Source: Salinarimonas sp052380005
GTDB lineage: Bacteria; Pseudomonadota; Alphaproteobacteria; Rhizobiales; Beijerinckiaceae
Strand: one strand, 5' to 3'
Assembly: GCA_052380005.1 (NCBI GenBank)
Contig: JBQTCJ010000015.1
Length of the DNA stretch: 64,000 bases
Below are positions 47,131-54,205 of the stretch, piece after piece. Each line of letters opens with the position of its first letter. The first letter of the stretch is position 1. The position numbers and the translations under genes are program-made. Under the pieces are notes generated by a model. That model worked only from the letters and a program-made list of their open reading frames with translations, was not told the origin of the DNA and ran no database searches.

Positions 47131-48486
47131 ATGACGTCGTCCACCCCGCCCGCCCCCGTTCTGCGCTTCGCCCCCTCGCCGACGGGCCTCCTGCACATCG
47201 GCAACGCCCGAACCGCGCTCCTCAACGCGCTCCTGGCGCGCCGGGAGGGCGGCACCTTCGTGCTGCGCCTCGACGACACCGATCGCGAGCGCTCCAGGGA
47301 TGAGTACGCGCAGGCCATCGTCGCGGACCTCGCCTGGCTCGGCATCGCGCCGGACGTCACCGTGCGCCAGTCCGATCGAATCGGGCTCTACGACGCGGCG
47401 GCGGAACGGCTGCGCGCGGCGGGGCGCCTCTACGCCTGCTTCGAGACGCAGGACGAGCTCGAGCGCAAGCGCCGCCTCCAGCTCGCCCGCGGCCTGCCGC
47501 CGATCTACGACCGTGCCGCCCTCGCCCTCTCGGATGCGGACCGCGTGCGGCTCGAGGCCGAGGGCCGCCGGCCGCACTGGCGCTTCCGGCTCGACCATCG
47601 CGCCGTCGCCTGGGACGACCGCGTGCGCGGGGAGGTGAGCGTGGACTGCGGCTCGCTGTCCGATCCCGTGCTCGTGCGCGAGGACGGCAGCTACCTGTAC
47701 ACGCTGCCCTCCGTCGTCGACGATGCCTCGCTCGGGGTGACGCTCGTGGTGCGCGGAGAGGATCACGTCACCAACACGGCGGTGCAGATCCAGATCCTCG
47801 AGGCGCTGGGTCACCCGGTCCCCGCCTTCGGCCACCACAACCTGCTCACGACGGCGAGCGGCGAAGGGCTCTCCAAGCGTCTCGGGCACCTGTCGCTGAG
47901 GGGCCTGCGCGAGGCGGGGCTCGAGCCGCTCGCGGTCGCCGCGCTGGCGGTGCTGGTCGGCTCGTCGGACGCGGTGCGCCCGGTCGCGTCGCTGGAGGAG
48001 CTCGCCGCCCTCGTCGACCTCGCGCACGTGTCGCGCGCGCCCGCCCGCTTCGACGAGGCGGAGCTCGCCGCGCTCAACGCCCGGATCGTGCACGAGACGC
48101 CGTTCGAGGCAGTCGAGGGGCGGCTCGCGGCCATGGCCGTCGGGGGCGGTGCGGCCTTCTGGGAGGCGGTGCGCGGCAATCTCGGCACGCTGCGCGAGGC
48201 GCGGGACTGGTGGGACGTCGTCGCGGGACCGGTGACGCCCGCGATCGAGGACGCCGCCTTCTGCGCCCGCGCCGCCGAGGCGCTCCCGCCGGAGCCCTGG
48301 GACGGCGACACCTGGAAGGCCTGGACGGACGCGGTGAAGGCGGCGACGGGTGCCAAGGGCCGCGCGCTGTTCATGCCGCTGCGCAAGGCGCTCACGGGGC
48401 GCGACCACGGCCCCGAGCTCGCCGCGCTGCTGCCGCTGATCGGCCGCGAGACGGCCGCCGCGCGGCTCGCCGGGCAGACCGCCTGA
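47131..48486 (+). CDS. gltX: Glutamyl-tRNA synthetase (GluRS2-type)
   Basis: A 451-residue class I synthetase. The HIGH motif reads LLHIGNARTA, and the KMSKS position reads GLSKRLGHLSLR, the altered loop typical of the second alphaproteobacterial GluRS. That enzyme charges tRNA-Gln with Glu for later amidation by GatCAB. VVRGEDHVTNTAVQIQI links the two halves. Length fits. The ATG at 47131 has GAGGAGG upstream. A second gltX for tRNA-Glu would be expected elsewhere in the genome. Confidence 0.95.
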   Translation: MTSSTPPAPVLRFAPSPTGLLHIGNARTALLNALLARREGGTFVLRLDDTDRERSRDEYAQAIVADLAWLGIAPDVTVRQSDRIGLYDAAAERLRAAGRLYACFETQDELERKRRLQLARGLPPIYDRAALALSDADRVRLEAEGRRPHWRFRLDHRAVAWDDRVRGEVSVDCGSLSDPVLVREDGSYLYTLPSVVDDASLGVTLVVRGEDHVTNTAVQIQILEALGHPVPAFGHHNLLTTASGEGLSKRLGHLSLRGLREAGLEPLAVAALAVLVGSSDAVRPVASLEELAALVDLAHVSRAPARFDEAELAALNARIVHETPFEAVEGRLAAMAVGGGAAFWEAVRGNLGTLREARDWWDVVAGPVTPAIEDAAFCARAAEALPPEPWDGDTWKAWTDAVKAATGAKGRALFMPLRKALTGRDHGPELAALLPLIGRETAAARLAGQTA

Positions 48487-48509
48487 GGGCGGGCTCCCCG
48501 CGCGGCGCC

Positions 48510-49529
48510 TCACGCGTCGGGCGCGGGGATCACCTCGGGCGCGACGACGCGCACGCGCCGGCGGCCCTCCCGGGTCTCGATCTCGCGCCATTCCCCCTCC
48601 GCGATCCCGAAAAAGGGGATCGGCACGGCGGGCGCGCCGGGCACCGGCGTCGCGGCTGCCGGAGCGGTCTCGCGCGGCTGCGAGAGCTCGCGGGCGCGGG
48701 CCTCGTCGACGATGTCCGCGCCGCCGCCGAGGAGCGCCTCGGCCTGCGCCAGTGCCTCCGACCAGCTCTGTCCCGGCACGCGGCAGGAGCAGGCCGCGTC
48801 GTGCGAGCGGCGGAAGGCCAGCGCGTTCGGCAGCGCCATGTAGGACTGGCCATCGGCGGAGATCGCCTGCTCGATCGGCGCGCCCTGCGGCTTGTAGAAC
48901 AGGGCGGTGGGGGCGGACGGGCACTGTGCCTGGCACAGGGCGCCCGCCTCGCGCGAGTCGCGCGGCGTGCTCGCGAGCGGGAAGAACGAGCCGTCGCAGG
49001 TGCGCACGCACACGGCCTGACCGGCGATCGGCCGCGCCTCGTCGGGGAAGCCGGGGCCGTCCATGAAGGGCTCGGTCGGCTCGATCCAGGTGTCGAAGAC
49101 GCCGGGCTGGCCACCGGGGACGCCTCCGGGCGGCCGAGGTGTGCAGTACTGCTCGATGGCCGAGAGGAGCGCGGCACGACGCTCGTTGCCCGAGCGCGAG
49201 GACTCGACGAGCAGGCGCTGGTAGTTCGCCTCCATGGCGCCGAGCCGCTCCTCGGCGGCGGCGCATTCGGGGGAGGTCGGCGCGCCGAAGATCAGGAAGC
49301 GCGAGCGGCCGCAATCGAGGCTCTGCACGTAGCGGCGCATCTGCTCGAGCTCGATCGCCTGCTGGCGCGCGAGCGCCCCGTAGTCGCGCCCGCCGCCGGC
49401 GTCGATCTGCGCGAGCTCGGTGCGGTAGCGGGTGCACGCGTCCTGCGCCAGAGCCGCCGCCGGCATGAGGAGGGAGATCGCCATCCCGAGGAGGCCGAGA
49501 AAGGAGCCGGAAAAGGAGCCTTGCCGCAT
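48510..49529 (-). CDS. DUF2865 domain secreted protein
   Basis: A 339-residue protein with an N-terminal signal (LGLLGMAISLLMPAAALAQDA) and the DUF2865 domain, confined to Hyphomicrobiales. Conserved cysteine blocks are CTRYRTELAQIDAGGGRDY, VCVRTCDGSFFPL, LCQAQCPS and ACSCRVPG. The region CDGSFFPLASTPRD resembles a short cell-wall-associated motif. The start at 49529 gives a good signal peptide. The function is unknown; a cell-envelope role is inferred. It is convergent with gltX. Confidence 0.88.
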   Translation of the reverse strand: MRQGSFSGSFLGLLGMAISLLMPAAALAQDACTRYRTELAQIDAGGGRDYGALARQQAIELEQMRRYVQSLDCGRSRFLIFGAPTSPECAAAEERLGAMEANYQRLLVESSRSGNERRAALLSAIEQYCTPRPPGGVPGGQPGVFDTWIEPTEPFMDGPGFPDEARPIAGQAVCVRTCDGSFFPLASTPRDSREAGALCQAQCPSAPTALFYKPQGAPIEQAISADGQSYMALPNALAFRRSHDAACSCRVPGQSWSEALAQAEALLGGGADIVDEARARELSQPRETAPAAATPVPGAPAVPIPFFGIAEGEWREIETREGRRRVRVVAPEVIPAPDA

Positions 49530-49662
49530 CGCACCGCCGTGGTCGTGGCGCGCCCCGCGATTCGCGGGCCGCATCGCGGGACCGTTATAGCGCTCCGGAT
49601 GGCTGCAACATGAACGAATGGTGCCGATCGCCGGGCAGGGCGCGTATGCGGCGGCGCGAACG

Positions 49663-50241
49663 TCAGAGCGAGGCGAGGCACAGGGCGCGTGCCGAGACCG
49701 CGCGGCCTCCGCCCGCGAGCGGGCTCACCGGGCTCTCGCAGCCGACGGCGAGGGTCTCGTCCGGCCCATCGACCTCCGGCGCATCGACCTCGCGGGGCGG
49801 GTCCACCTCTCGACGCGGCAGGGGACCGGGAAGGCGCGGGGCGTCGCCGGCGGGCGCGGCGAGGAGCCGCGGCAGGCTGGTGCCGCGGGCGATCGTCGTC
49901 GTCCGACCTGCGGGATCGTGCCGCAGGACGATGCGCCCCTCTGCATCGAGCAAGGCGAGCGCGCCGCCCGCGAGGAGGACGATCTCGGACGTCGCGAGGT
50001 CGAGCGGGTGCGCGGGCTGTCCGGACGGCCGCGCGAGCGCCGCGGACTTGCGGGCGCCGCCGGTCGCCCGCCCGGAGACCTCCGCCTTCGCCTCGGCCCG
50101 TGCCGGCAGCGAGACGAGGCTCTGCGTCGCCCCGGCTAGGCGCGCCCAGCCGGTACGCAGCTCGTGTGGCGACGTCACCGCGCTGGTGAGCACGAAGGCG
50201 CCGACGTAGGTCGCGACGAGGAGCGCGGCGAGGCGCAGCAT
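49663..50241 (-). CDS. Membrane-anchored hypothetical protein, predicted EcfG regulon member
   Basis: A 192-residue protein with one N-terminal membrane segment (LRLAALLVATYVGAFVLTSAV) and a low-complexity exterior rich in Pro, Arg and Glu (PLPRREVDPPREVDAPEVDG). No family is recognised. A longer frame starts at 50301, but an exact EcfG promoter lies just two bases upstream of that ATG, so its transcript would begin inside. The ATG at 50241 with GGAG eight bases upstream fits the promoter and puts the membrane helix at the N-terminus. It is the leftmost gene of the stress locus. Confidence 0.68.
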   Translation of the reverse strand: MLRLAALLVATYVGAFVLTSAVTSPHELRTGWARLAGATQSLVSLPARAEAKAEVSGRATGGARKSAALARPSGQPAHPLDLATSEIVLLAGGALALLDAEGRIVLRHDPAGRTTTIARGTSLPRLLAAPAGDAPRLPGPLPRREVDPPREVDAPEVDGPDETLAVGCESPVSPLAGGGRAVSARALCLASL

Positions 50242-50303
50242 CCCGAGGACTCCGGCCGCGCGCCTGCTCCGGCGCGCTCTCGTTCGAGGTTGCGGGAACA
50301 TGG

Positions 50304-50328
50304 AACGGCGCAGCCGAAGCAGAGTTCC
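50304..50328 (-). promoter_or_regulatory. EcfG-type promoter of the 49.7-50.2 kb gene
   Basis: On the minus strand GGAAC (50328-50324), 16 bases, CGTT (50307-50304): an exact match to the alphaproteobacterial general stress consensus GGAAC-N16/17-CGTT. Transcription should start near 50297, leaving a leader of about 55 bases before the ATG at 50241. Confidence 0.72.
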
Positions 50329-50351
50329 CGCACACCGTTCCGGCCCGCCGG

Positions 50352-50741
50352 CTAGGCCGGCGTCAGCGCCCGCGCGAGCGCAGCGGCGAGCGCCTCCCAG
50401 GTGTAAGGCTTGCGCAGGAGCGGCGCGCCGACGAAAGCCGGGTCCGGCCCGGGATCGGCGTGGCCCGACGCGACGACGACCGGGACGCCCGCGGCGCGGG
50501 CGGCGCGCGCCACCGGCGTGCCGCTCTCGCCGTCGAGGTCGAGGTCGAGGACGAGGGCGCGCAGGTCGGCCCGCGCTGCGAGCAGCGTATGCGCGGCGTC
50601 GGCGTCGCGGGCGACGAGCACTTCCTCGAATCCTAGCTCGCGCAATGTGTCCGCAGTGTCGAGGGCGATGATGGCGCTGTCCTCCGCGAGAAGGATGCAG
50701 CCGGAGAAAGGCCCGCCGACATTTTCGGTGCCTTCGACCAA
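50352..50741 (-). CDS. Single-domain response regulator
   Basis: A 129-residue receiver without an output domain. The acidic pocket is AEDS (E20, D21), the phosphoacceptor is D66 (LVLDLDLDGESG), the switch residue is in VVASGHADP and the conserved lysine is in LLRKPY. No ATG fits; a TTG at 50741 follows AAGGGAA at a proper distance, while a GTG at 50843 would add a basic non-family extension. Such regulators commonly tune the kinases feeding PhyR, and the adjacency to phyR supports that. A weaker EcfG-like promoter lies upstream. Confidence 0.83.
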   Translation of the reverse strand: MVEGTENVGGPFSGCILLAEDSAIIALDTADTLRELGFEEVLVARDADAAHTLLAARADLRALVLDLDLDGESGTPVARAARAAGVPVVVASGHADPGPDPAFVGAPLLRKPYTWEALAAALARALTPA

Positions 50742-50815
50742 GACAAATTCCCTTCTTGGTGTCCGGAGTGGTTCCTGCGAAGTTAAAGCTTTACCGTCGA
50801 GAAGGTTTCGCCGGC

Positions 50816-50840
50816 GGAACGATTCGCCGACGCGTCGGTT
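50816..50840 (+). promoter_or_regulatory. EcfG-type promoter of the candidate sRNA
   Basis: GGAAC (50816-50820), 16 bases, GGTT (50837-50840). The -35 is perfect and the -10 has one change (CGTT to GGTT). Start of transcription is expected at about 50847-50848, three bases before a stem-loop that is followed by an intrinsic terminator. Confidence 0.55.
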
Positions 50841-50842
50841 CA
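50818..50842 (-). promoter_or_regulatory. EcfG-like promoter of the response regulator gene (opposite strand)
   Basis: On the minus strand TGAAC (50842-50838), 16 bases, CGTT (50821-50818). It overlaps the plus-strand promoter almost perfectly because the site is nearly palindromic. It would give a leader of about 70 bases to the TTG at 50741. One mismatch in the -35. Confidence 0.45.
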
Positions 50843-50847
50843 CCGAC

Positions 50848-50933
50848 CACCTGGCCCGATGGTCCTCCCTGCATTCCCCTTGAAGATGGCCAGAAACTCT
50901 CGACGGATCGGCCGGGCCGATCCGTTTCTTTTT
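50848..50933 (+). ncRNA. Candidate EcfG-dependent small RNA with C-rich loop (GsrN-like)
   Basis: About 85 nt with no plausible reading frame. It begins just after an EcfG-type promoter. A 6-base stem CTGGCC (50851-50856) / GGCCAG (50888-50893) encloses a 31-base loop rich in C (TCCTCCCT at 50863-50870, TTCCCCTT at 50874-50881), able to pair with ribosome-binding sites. It ends in a perfect terminator hairpin and U-rich tail. Caulobacter GsrN, a sigma-T-dependent sRNA, is reported to pair with target leaders through a C-rich loop. Homology is not claimed, only shared architecture and locus. No coding gene lies on this strand to explain the terminator. Confidence 0.58.
50903..50933 (+). terminator. 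Rho-independent terminator of the candidate sRNA
   Basis: A perfect 10-base-pair stem ACGGATCGGC / GCCGATCCGT with a 3-base loop, followed by TTCTTTTT. On the other strand the hairpin is not followed by T, so the direction is plus. Confidence 0.8.
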
Positions 50934-50987
50934 GCGAGCACCCCGCGAATGCCTTCGACGCGCATCGAGAGGACGCCGATCCGCACG

Positions 50988-51014
50988 AAAAAAGGGCCCC
51001 GCTTGGGGACCCCT
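50988..51014 (-). terminator. Rho-independent terminator of phyR
   Basis: On the minus strand, AGGGGTCCCC, an AAGC loop and GGGGCCC are followed by TTTTTT (50993-50988). It begins 25 bases after the phyR stop codon. One T is bulged or mismatched in the stem. Confidence 0.75.
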
Positions 51015-51039
51015 CGTTCGCTGTCTCGTGATACCGGGC

Positions 51040-51846
51040 TCAGGCGGAGGCGCGCTGCGGCCGGCGGCGGTGCGCGCTCTGCTGGAAGAACAAGGCCTGG
51101 CTGATCACCGCCGAGACGTTCGCGGGCTGGAAAGGCTTGGCGATCAGGAAGGCGGGCTCGGGCCGCTCGCCGGTGAGGAAGCGCTCGGGATAGGCGGTGA
51201 TGAAGATCACCGGGACCTGGAACGTGTCGAGCAGGTCGTTCACCGCGTCGAGGCCGGAGGACCCGTCGGCGAGCTGGATGTCGGCGAGGATCAGGCCGGG
51301 ACGCTTCGAGCCGGCGAGGGCCAGCGCCTCGCCGCGGGTGCGCGCGACGCCGGTGACGTTGTGCCCGAGGCCCTCGACGAGCGCCTCGAGGTCCATCGCG
51401 ATCAGCGGCTCGTCCTCGATGATCATGATGTCGGTGACGATGTCGGCGGCGAGCTCGCGACCCGCCTCCTCGACCAGCGACCTGACCTCGGCCACCGGCA
51501 CGGCGAGGACACGGGCCGATTCCTCCTCCGAGAAACCCTCGAGCGAGGAGAGCAGGAACGCCTGCCGCGGCAGCGGCGTGATCTGGCCGAGCCGCGCCTC
51601 GGCCGGCAGGTCGCGCTCGACGCCCTCCGCACGGCCGTTGACGGAAAGCGAGTTCCAGATGCGGGTGAAGACGCGGAAGAGGTCGGCCTTGATGTTGCCC
51701 TGGCGATCGATCGTCTCGGGCTCGCTGACGAGCGCCTCGAGCGTCGCGGCGACGTAGGCGTCGCCCGCCTGCTGGCTGCCGGTGAGCGCACGGGCATAGC
51801 GGCGCAGATACGGCAGGTACTGGACGACGAGCTGGGCTGTCGACAT
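51040..51846 (-). CDS. phyR: General stress response regulator PhyR
   Basis: A 268-residue response regulator with an N-terminal sigma-factor-like domain (about 1-130) and a C-terminal receiver (about 138-262). Receiver residues are E144/D145, phosphoacceptor D189 (LILADIQLADG), T217 (VIFITAYPE) and K237 (LIAKPFQP). When phosphorylated, the sigma-like part sequesters NepR and frees EcfG. It is divergent from nepR-ecfG with an EcfG promoter of its own. It ends in a strong terminator. No PhyK/HWE histidine kinase is seen in the window. Confidence 0.97.
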   Translation of the reverse strand: MSTAQLVVQYLPYLRRYARALTGSQQAGDAYVAATLEALVSEPETIDRQGNIKADLFRVFTRIWNSLSVNGRAEGVERDLPAEARLGQITPLPRQAFLLSSLEGFSEEESARVLAVPVAEVRSLVEEAGRELAADIVTDIMIIEDEPLIAMDLEALVEGLGHNVTGVARTRGEALALAGSKRPGLILADIQLADGSSGLDAVNDLLDTFQVPVIFITAYPERFLTGERPEPAFLIAKPFQPANVSAVISQALFFQQSAHRRRPQRASA

Positions 51847-51896
51847 GCATATCCCCTTGTGGAGTCGCCGGTTCGGCTTTGGTCCTGTCGCCGGTC

Positions 51897-51921
51897 AACG
51901 CGCCGTGCCGCGAAAGGTTCC
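51897..51921 (-). promoter_or_regulatory. EcfG promoter of phyR
   Basis: On the minus strand GGAAC (51921-51917), 16 bases, CGTT (51900-51897): exact consensus. It implies positive autoregulation of phyR by the sigma factor it releases. Confidence 0.8.
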
Positions 51922-51938
51922 CGATCGCGCCCGAAGAT

Positions 51939-51964
51939 GGAACCCATCGCCCGCCCGGGGCGTT
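51939..51964 (+). promoter_or_regulatory. EcfG promoter of nepR-ecfG
   Basis: GGAAC (51939-51943), 17 bases, CGTT (51961-51964): exact consensus. Transcription would start near 51971, about 40 bases before the nepR start. Back to back with the phyR promoter. Confidence 0.8.
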
Positions 51965-52012
51965 GAGGCCCGCGAGCGCTCGTTATCACGCCTCGAGGAT
52001 GAGGGTCACGTA

Positions 52013-52258
52013 ATGAAAGTCAACAAGGGCACGGGGGGGCACGAGCTCGGCACGCGCGAGGTGCGTGCGGAGAGCGTGCAGGGTGGGGATCCTGGATCGG
52101 TATCGTCCGATCCGAGGCTCGACCGGGCCATACAGTCCCGGATCGGCGACCAGCTGCGAGCCATGTATTCCGATCTGATGGACCAGCCGGTTCCCGACCG
52201 TTTCAAGGACCTGCTGGCGCAGCTCGACAGCCAGAACAAGACGGAGAACTCGCGATGA
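52013..52258 (+). CDS. nepR: Anti-sigma factor NepR
   Basis: An 81-residue anti-sigma factor that holds EcfG inactive until PhyR binds it. The conserved helices are ISRL-like LDRAIQSRIGDQLRAMYSDL and PVPDRFKDLLAQLD, with a disordered N-terminus as usual. The start at 52013 (tgagggtcacgtaatg) gives normal NepR length. Its stop overlaps the ecfG start as ATGA, keeping anti-sigma and sigma levels matched. Confidence 0.93.
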   Translation: MKVNKGTGGHELGTREVRAESVQGGDPGSVSSDPRLDRAIQSRIGDQLRAMYSDLMDQPVPDRFKDLLAQLDSQNKTENSR

Positions 52259-52806
52259 CCCAGCCGGAACCGGCGCTGCGCGACGCCCTGCTCGCGGCCG
52301 TTCCGAGCTTGCGTGCGTTCGCGATCTCGTTGACCGGACAGGTGGACCGCGCCGACGATCTCGTCCAGGACACGCTGCTGCGCGCCCTGTCGAACATCGA
52401 TCGCTTCGAGCGCGGCACGAACCTGAACGCGTGGCTCTTCACGATCCTGCGCAACCTCTTCCATTCCGAGTACCGCAAGCGCCGCCGCGAGGTCGAGGAC
52501 GCCGACGGCTCCTACGCCGCGCGCCTGAAGGCGCAGCCCGAGCAGGGCGCGCGCCTCGACTTCGAGGATTTTCGCGAGGCGCTCTCCACCCTTCCGCCCG
52601 ACCAGCGCGAGGCGCTGCTGCTCGTCGGTGCCTCCGGGTTCTCCTACGAGGAGGCGGCCAACATCTGTGGTTGCGCGGTCGGCACGATCAAGAGCCGCGT
52701 CAACCGTGCGCGCTCGCGCCTGACCCAGCTTCTCGCGGTCGACGGCGACGAGGACCTCGGCGCGGACCGGATCACCCGCGCCGCGCTGCAGGCGGCGAGC
52801 GGCTGA
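52255..52806 (+). CDS. ecfG: RNA polymerase ECF sigma factor EcfG
   Basis: A 183-residue ECF15 sigma factor. Region 2 carries VDRADDLVQDTLLRALSNIDRF and GTNLNAWLFTILRNLFHSEY; region 4 has LSTLPPDQREALLLVGA, GFSYEEAANICGCAVGTIKSRVNRAR. It directs the general stress regulon from GGAAC/CGTT promoters, at least two of which are in this locus. It is translationally coupled to nepR and followed by a long hairpin. Confidence 0.95.
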   Translation: MTQPEPALRDALLAAVPSLRAFAISLTGQVDRADDLVQDTLLRALSNIDRFERGTNLNAWLFTILRNLFHSEYRKRRREVEDADGSYAARLKAQPEQGARLDFEDFREALSTLPPDQREALLLVGASGFSYEEAANICGCAVGTIKSRVNRARSRLTQLLAVDGDEDLGADRITRAALQAASG

Positions 52807-52838
52807 CGCGAGCCGGCCGCGGCCCTCACGGGACCAGC

Positions 52839-52869
52839 GAGAGCCGCGCGGGGGGACCGCGCGGCTCTC
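52839..52869 (+). terminator. Hairpin terminator after ecfG
   Basis: A perfect 13-base-pair stem (GAGAGCCGCGCGG / CCGCGCGGCTCTC) with a 5-base loop lies 33 bases after the ecfG stop. Only a weak pyrimidine tail (TCTCGC) follows, so termination may be partial. Confidence 0.6.
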
Positions 52870-52912
52870 TCGCATGCGCGGCACGCCTGTCACGTCCGTC
52901 CGAGCCTGCCGT

Positions 52913-52937
52913 GAAACCAATCGGTGGCATGCGCGTT
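52913..52937 (+). promoter_or_regulatory. EcfG-like promoter of the small membrane protein
   Basis: GAAAC (52913-52917), 16 bases, CGTT (52934-52937): one mismatch in the -35. Predicted transcription start near 52944 leaves room for the AGGAGG site before the ATG at 52962. Confidence 0.45.
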
Positions 52938-52961
52938 GACGCGTACCGCAGGAGGCCACCG

Positions 52962-53180
52962 ATGACCCGCGATCTGCTCATCCGCTTCAGTGCCGTGTTC
53001 CTCGTCCTGGCGCTCGTCGCGTCCGCGACCGCCGCCGCGAGCGCCTCGGCGCTTCCCGGCGCGATCGCGACGATCGCGGGTGCGCTCGCTCTCATCACCA
53101 TGGTCTTCGCGCAGGTGATCCCGGAGCGCCGCCGTCGGCTCGCGTCCGTGCGTGTCCCGGCGCGCCGCTTCCGGGCCTGA
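52962..53180 (+). CDS. Small two-helix membrane protein
   Basis: A 72-residue protein with two hydrophobic helices (IRFSAVFLVLALVASATAAAS and ALPGAIATIAGALALITMVFAQV) and a basic C-terminal tail (PERRRRLASVRVPARRFRA). The ATG has a perfect AGGAGG seven bases upstream, which singles it out from the longer shadow frame. It is not a recognised family; small membrane proteins of this kind are frequent in stress regulons. It lies right after ecfG behind an EcfG-like promoter. Confidence 0.65.
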   Translation: MTRDLLIRFSAVFLVLALVASATAAASASALPGAIATIAGALALITMVFAQVIPERRRRLASVRVPARRFRA

Positions 53181-53297
53181 CCGGCCGGCGATCGTGCCGG
53201 CGCCGGTCGCATGCGGGAACCGTCCGCGACGAAGTGGCCGTCCGCGCTCGGGCCCGTCCTGGCCTCTCGTTCGGGAGGGCGCGTCCCGTCTCGGCGA

Positions 53298-53615
53298 TCA
53301 CGGTGTCCTCACGTGCCGACCGGCGTGGTGCGGGTTCGGGTTCGTCGGGCCGCCGGGAAGGTGGTCCGGCGGCATGCGGCGCCCGGGATCGCGGATGGTC
53401 GGGTCGCCGTCGAGATCGCCGTCGGCACCGGGCTCTTCCTTCTCGGGGAGCGGTGGCACCTCGCTGGGCAGGCGTCCGCCGGGAGGCAGCGGCGCCGGCG
53501 GCTCGGTCGGGTCGAGCGGCACGTGACCGGTCCCGGCCGTGCGGCCGCCGGGTGCGAGCTCCGCAGCGGCGAGGAACTCCGGTGGATCGATGCGATGACG
53601 CGCGAGGCGGCTCAT
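53298..53615 (-). CDS. Proline-rich small hypothetical protein
   Basis: A 105-residue, probably disordered protein rich in Pro, Gly and acidic residues (PLDPTEPPAPLPPGGR, PPLPEKEEPGADGDLDGDP). No signal peptide or membrane helix. The ATG at 53615 has AGGAGG six to seven bases upstream, the main argument that it is real. It could be a stress-type hydrophilin-like protein, but this is only composition. No homologue is recognised. Confidence 0.55.
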   Translation of the reverse strand: MSRLARHRIDPPEFLAAAELAPGGRTAGTGHVPLDPTEPPAPLPPGGRLPSEVPPLPEKEEPGADGDLDGDPTIRDPGRRMPPDHLPGGPTNPNPHHAGRHVRTP

Positions 53616-53713
53616 GGCGGTCCTCCTGTCTCGGTCCTAGGCTAAGCACGGGCCCCGGACGGGGTTCCGGTGCAGCGCTTCGGACCGACGGATGCGCAGG
53701 AGAGGTGGGTGCG

Positions 53714-54187
53714 ATGGCTGCGAGACGAACGGGGATCGACGCTCCTCGATTGCTCCACGCCGGCGCGATGACGCGCCAGGCGGCGTTCTCCATGACGGTG
53801 GAGACCGGGGGGCAGGGCTTCGTCGAGATCACGGACGAGGTGCGGGCCGGCGTGCGTGAGAGCGGCATCGCGCAGGGGCTCGCGACGATCTTCTGCCGTC
53901 ACACATCGGCATCGCTCGCGATCCAGGAGAACGCCGATCCGGACGTGACGCGTGACCTCGTCGATGCGCTCGACCGGCTCGCCCCACGCGATGCGCCCTA
54001 TCGCCACCGGTCGGAGGGGCCGGACGACATGCCCGCCCATCTGCGCGCGATGCTGACGGGGGCGTCGCTCGGCCTCCCCGTCCTCGACGGGGCGCTCGCG
54101 CTCGGGACCTGGCAGGGGATCTATCTCGTCGAGCACCGCGACCGGCCGCACCGGCGCGATGTCGTGCTCGTCGTGCAGGGCGCCTGA
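53714..54187 (+). CDS. YjbQ family protein (secondary thiamine-phosphate synthase fold)
   Basis: A 157-residue member of the YjbQ/UPF0047 family, small trimeric enzymes with weak thiamine-phosphate synthase activity and unknown main role. Conserved blocks: FCRHTSASLAIQENADPDV, HRSEGPDDMPAHLRAMLTG, GTWQGIYLVEHRD and RRDVVLVVQG. The ATG at 53714 has AGGAGAGG upstream; the ATG at 53768 would give the usual family N-terminus but has no site. It stands alone. Confidence 0.9.
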   Translation: MAARRTGIDAPRLLHAGAMTRQAAFSMTVETGGQGFVEITDEVRAGVRESGIAQGLATIFCRHTSASLAIQENADPDVTRDLVDALDRLAPRDAPYRHRSEGPDDMPAHLRAMLTGASLGLPVLDGALALGTWQGIYLVEHRDRPHRRDVVLVVQGA

Positions 54188-54205
54188 GGCGCCTCGCGCC
54201 GCGCC

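Noticed and set aside
50302..50330. Plus-strand GGAAC-N17-GTT in the same place as the minus-strand EcfG promoter
   Set aside because: The -10 lacks its C and no gene, stem-loop or terminator follows on that strand; the minus-strand reading is exact.
53640..53670. Minus-strand GGAAC upstream of the proline-rich protein as an EcfG promoter
   Set aside because: The expected -10 reads GCTT or CTTA; the match is too poor.
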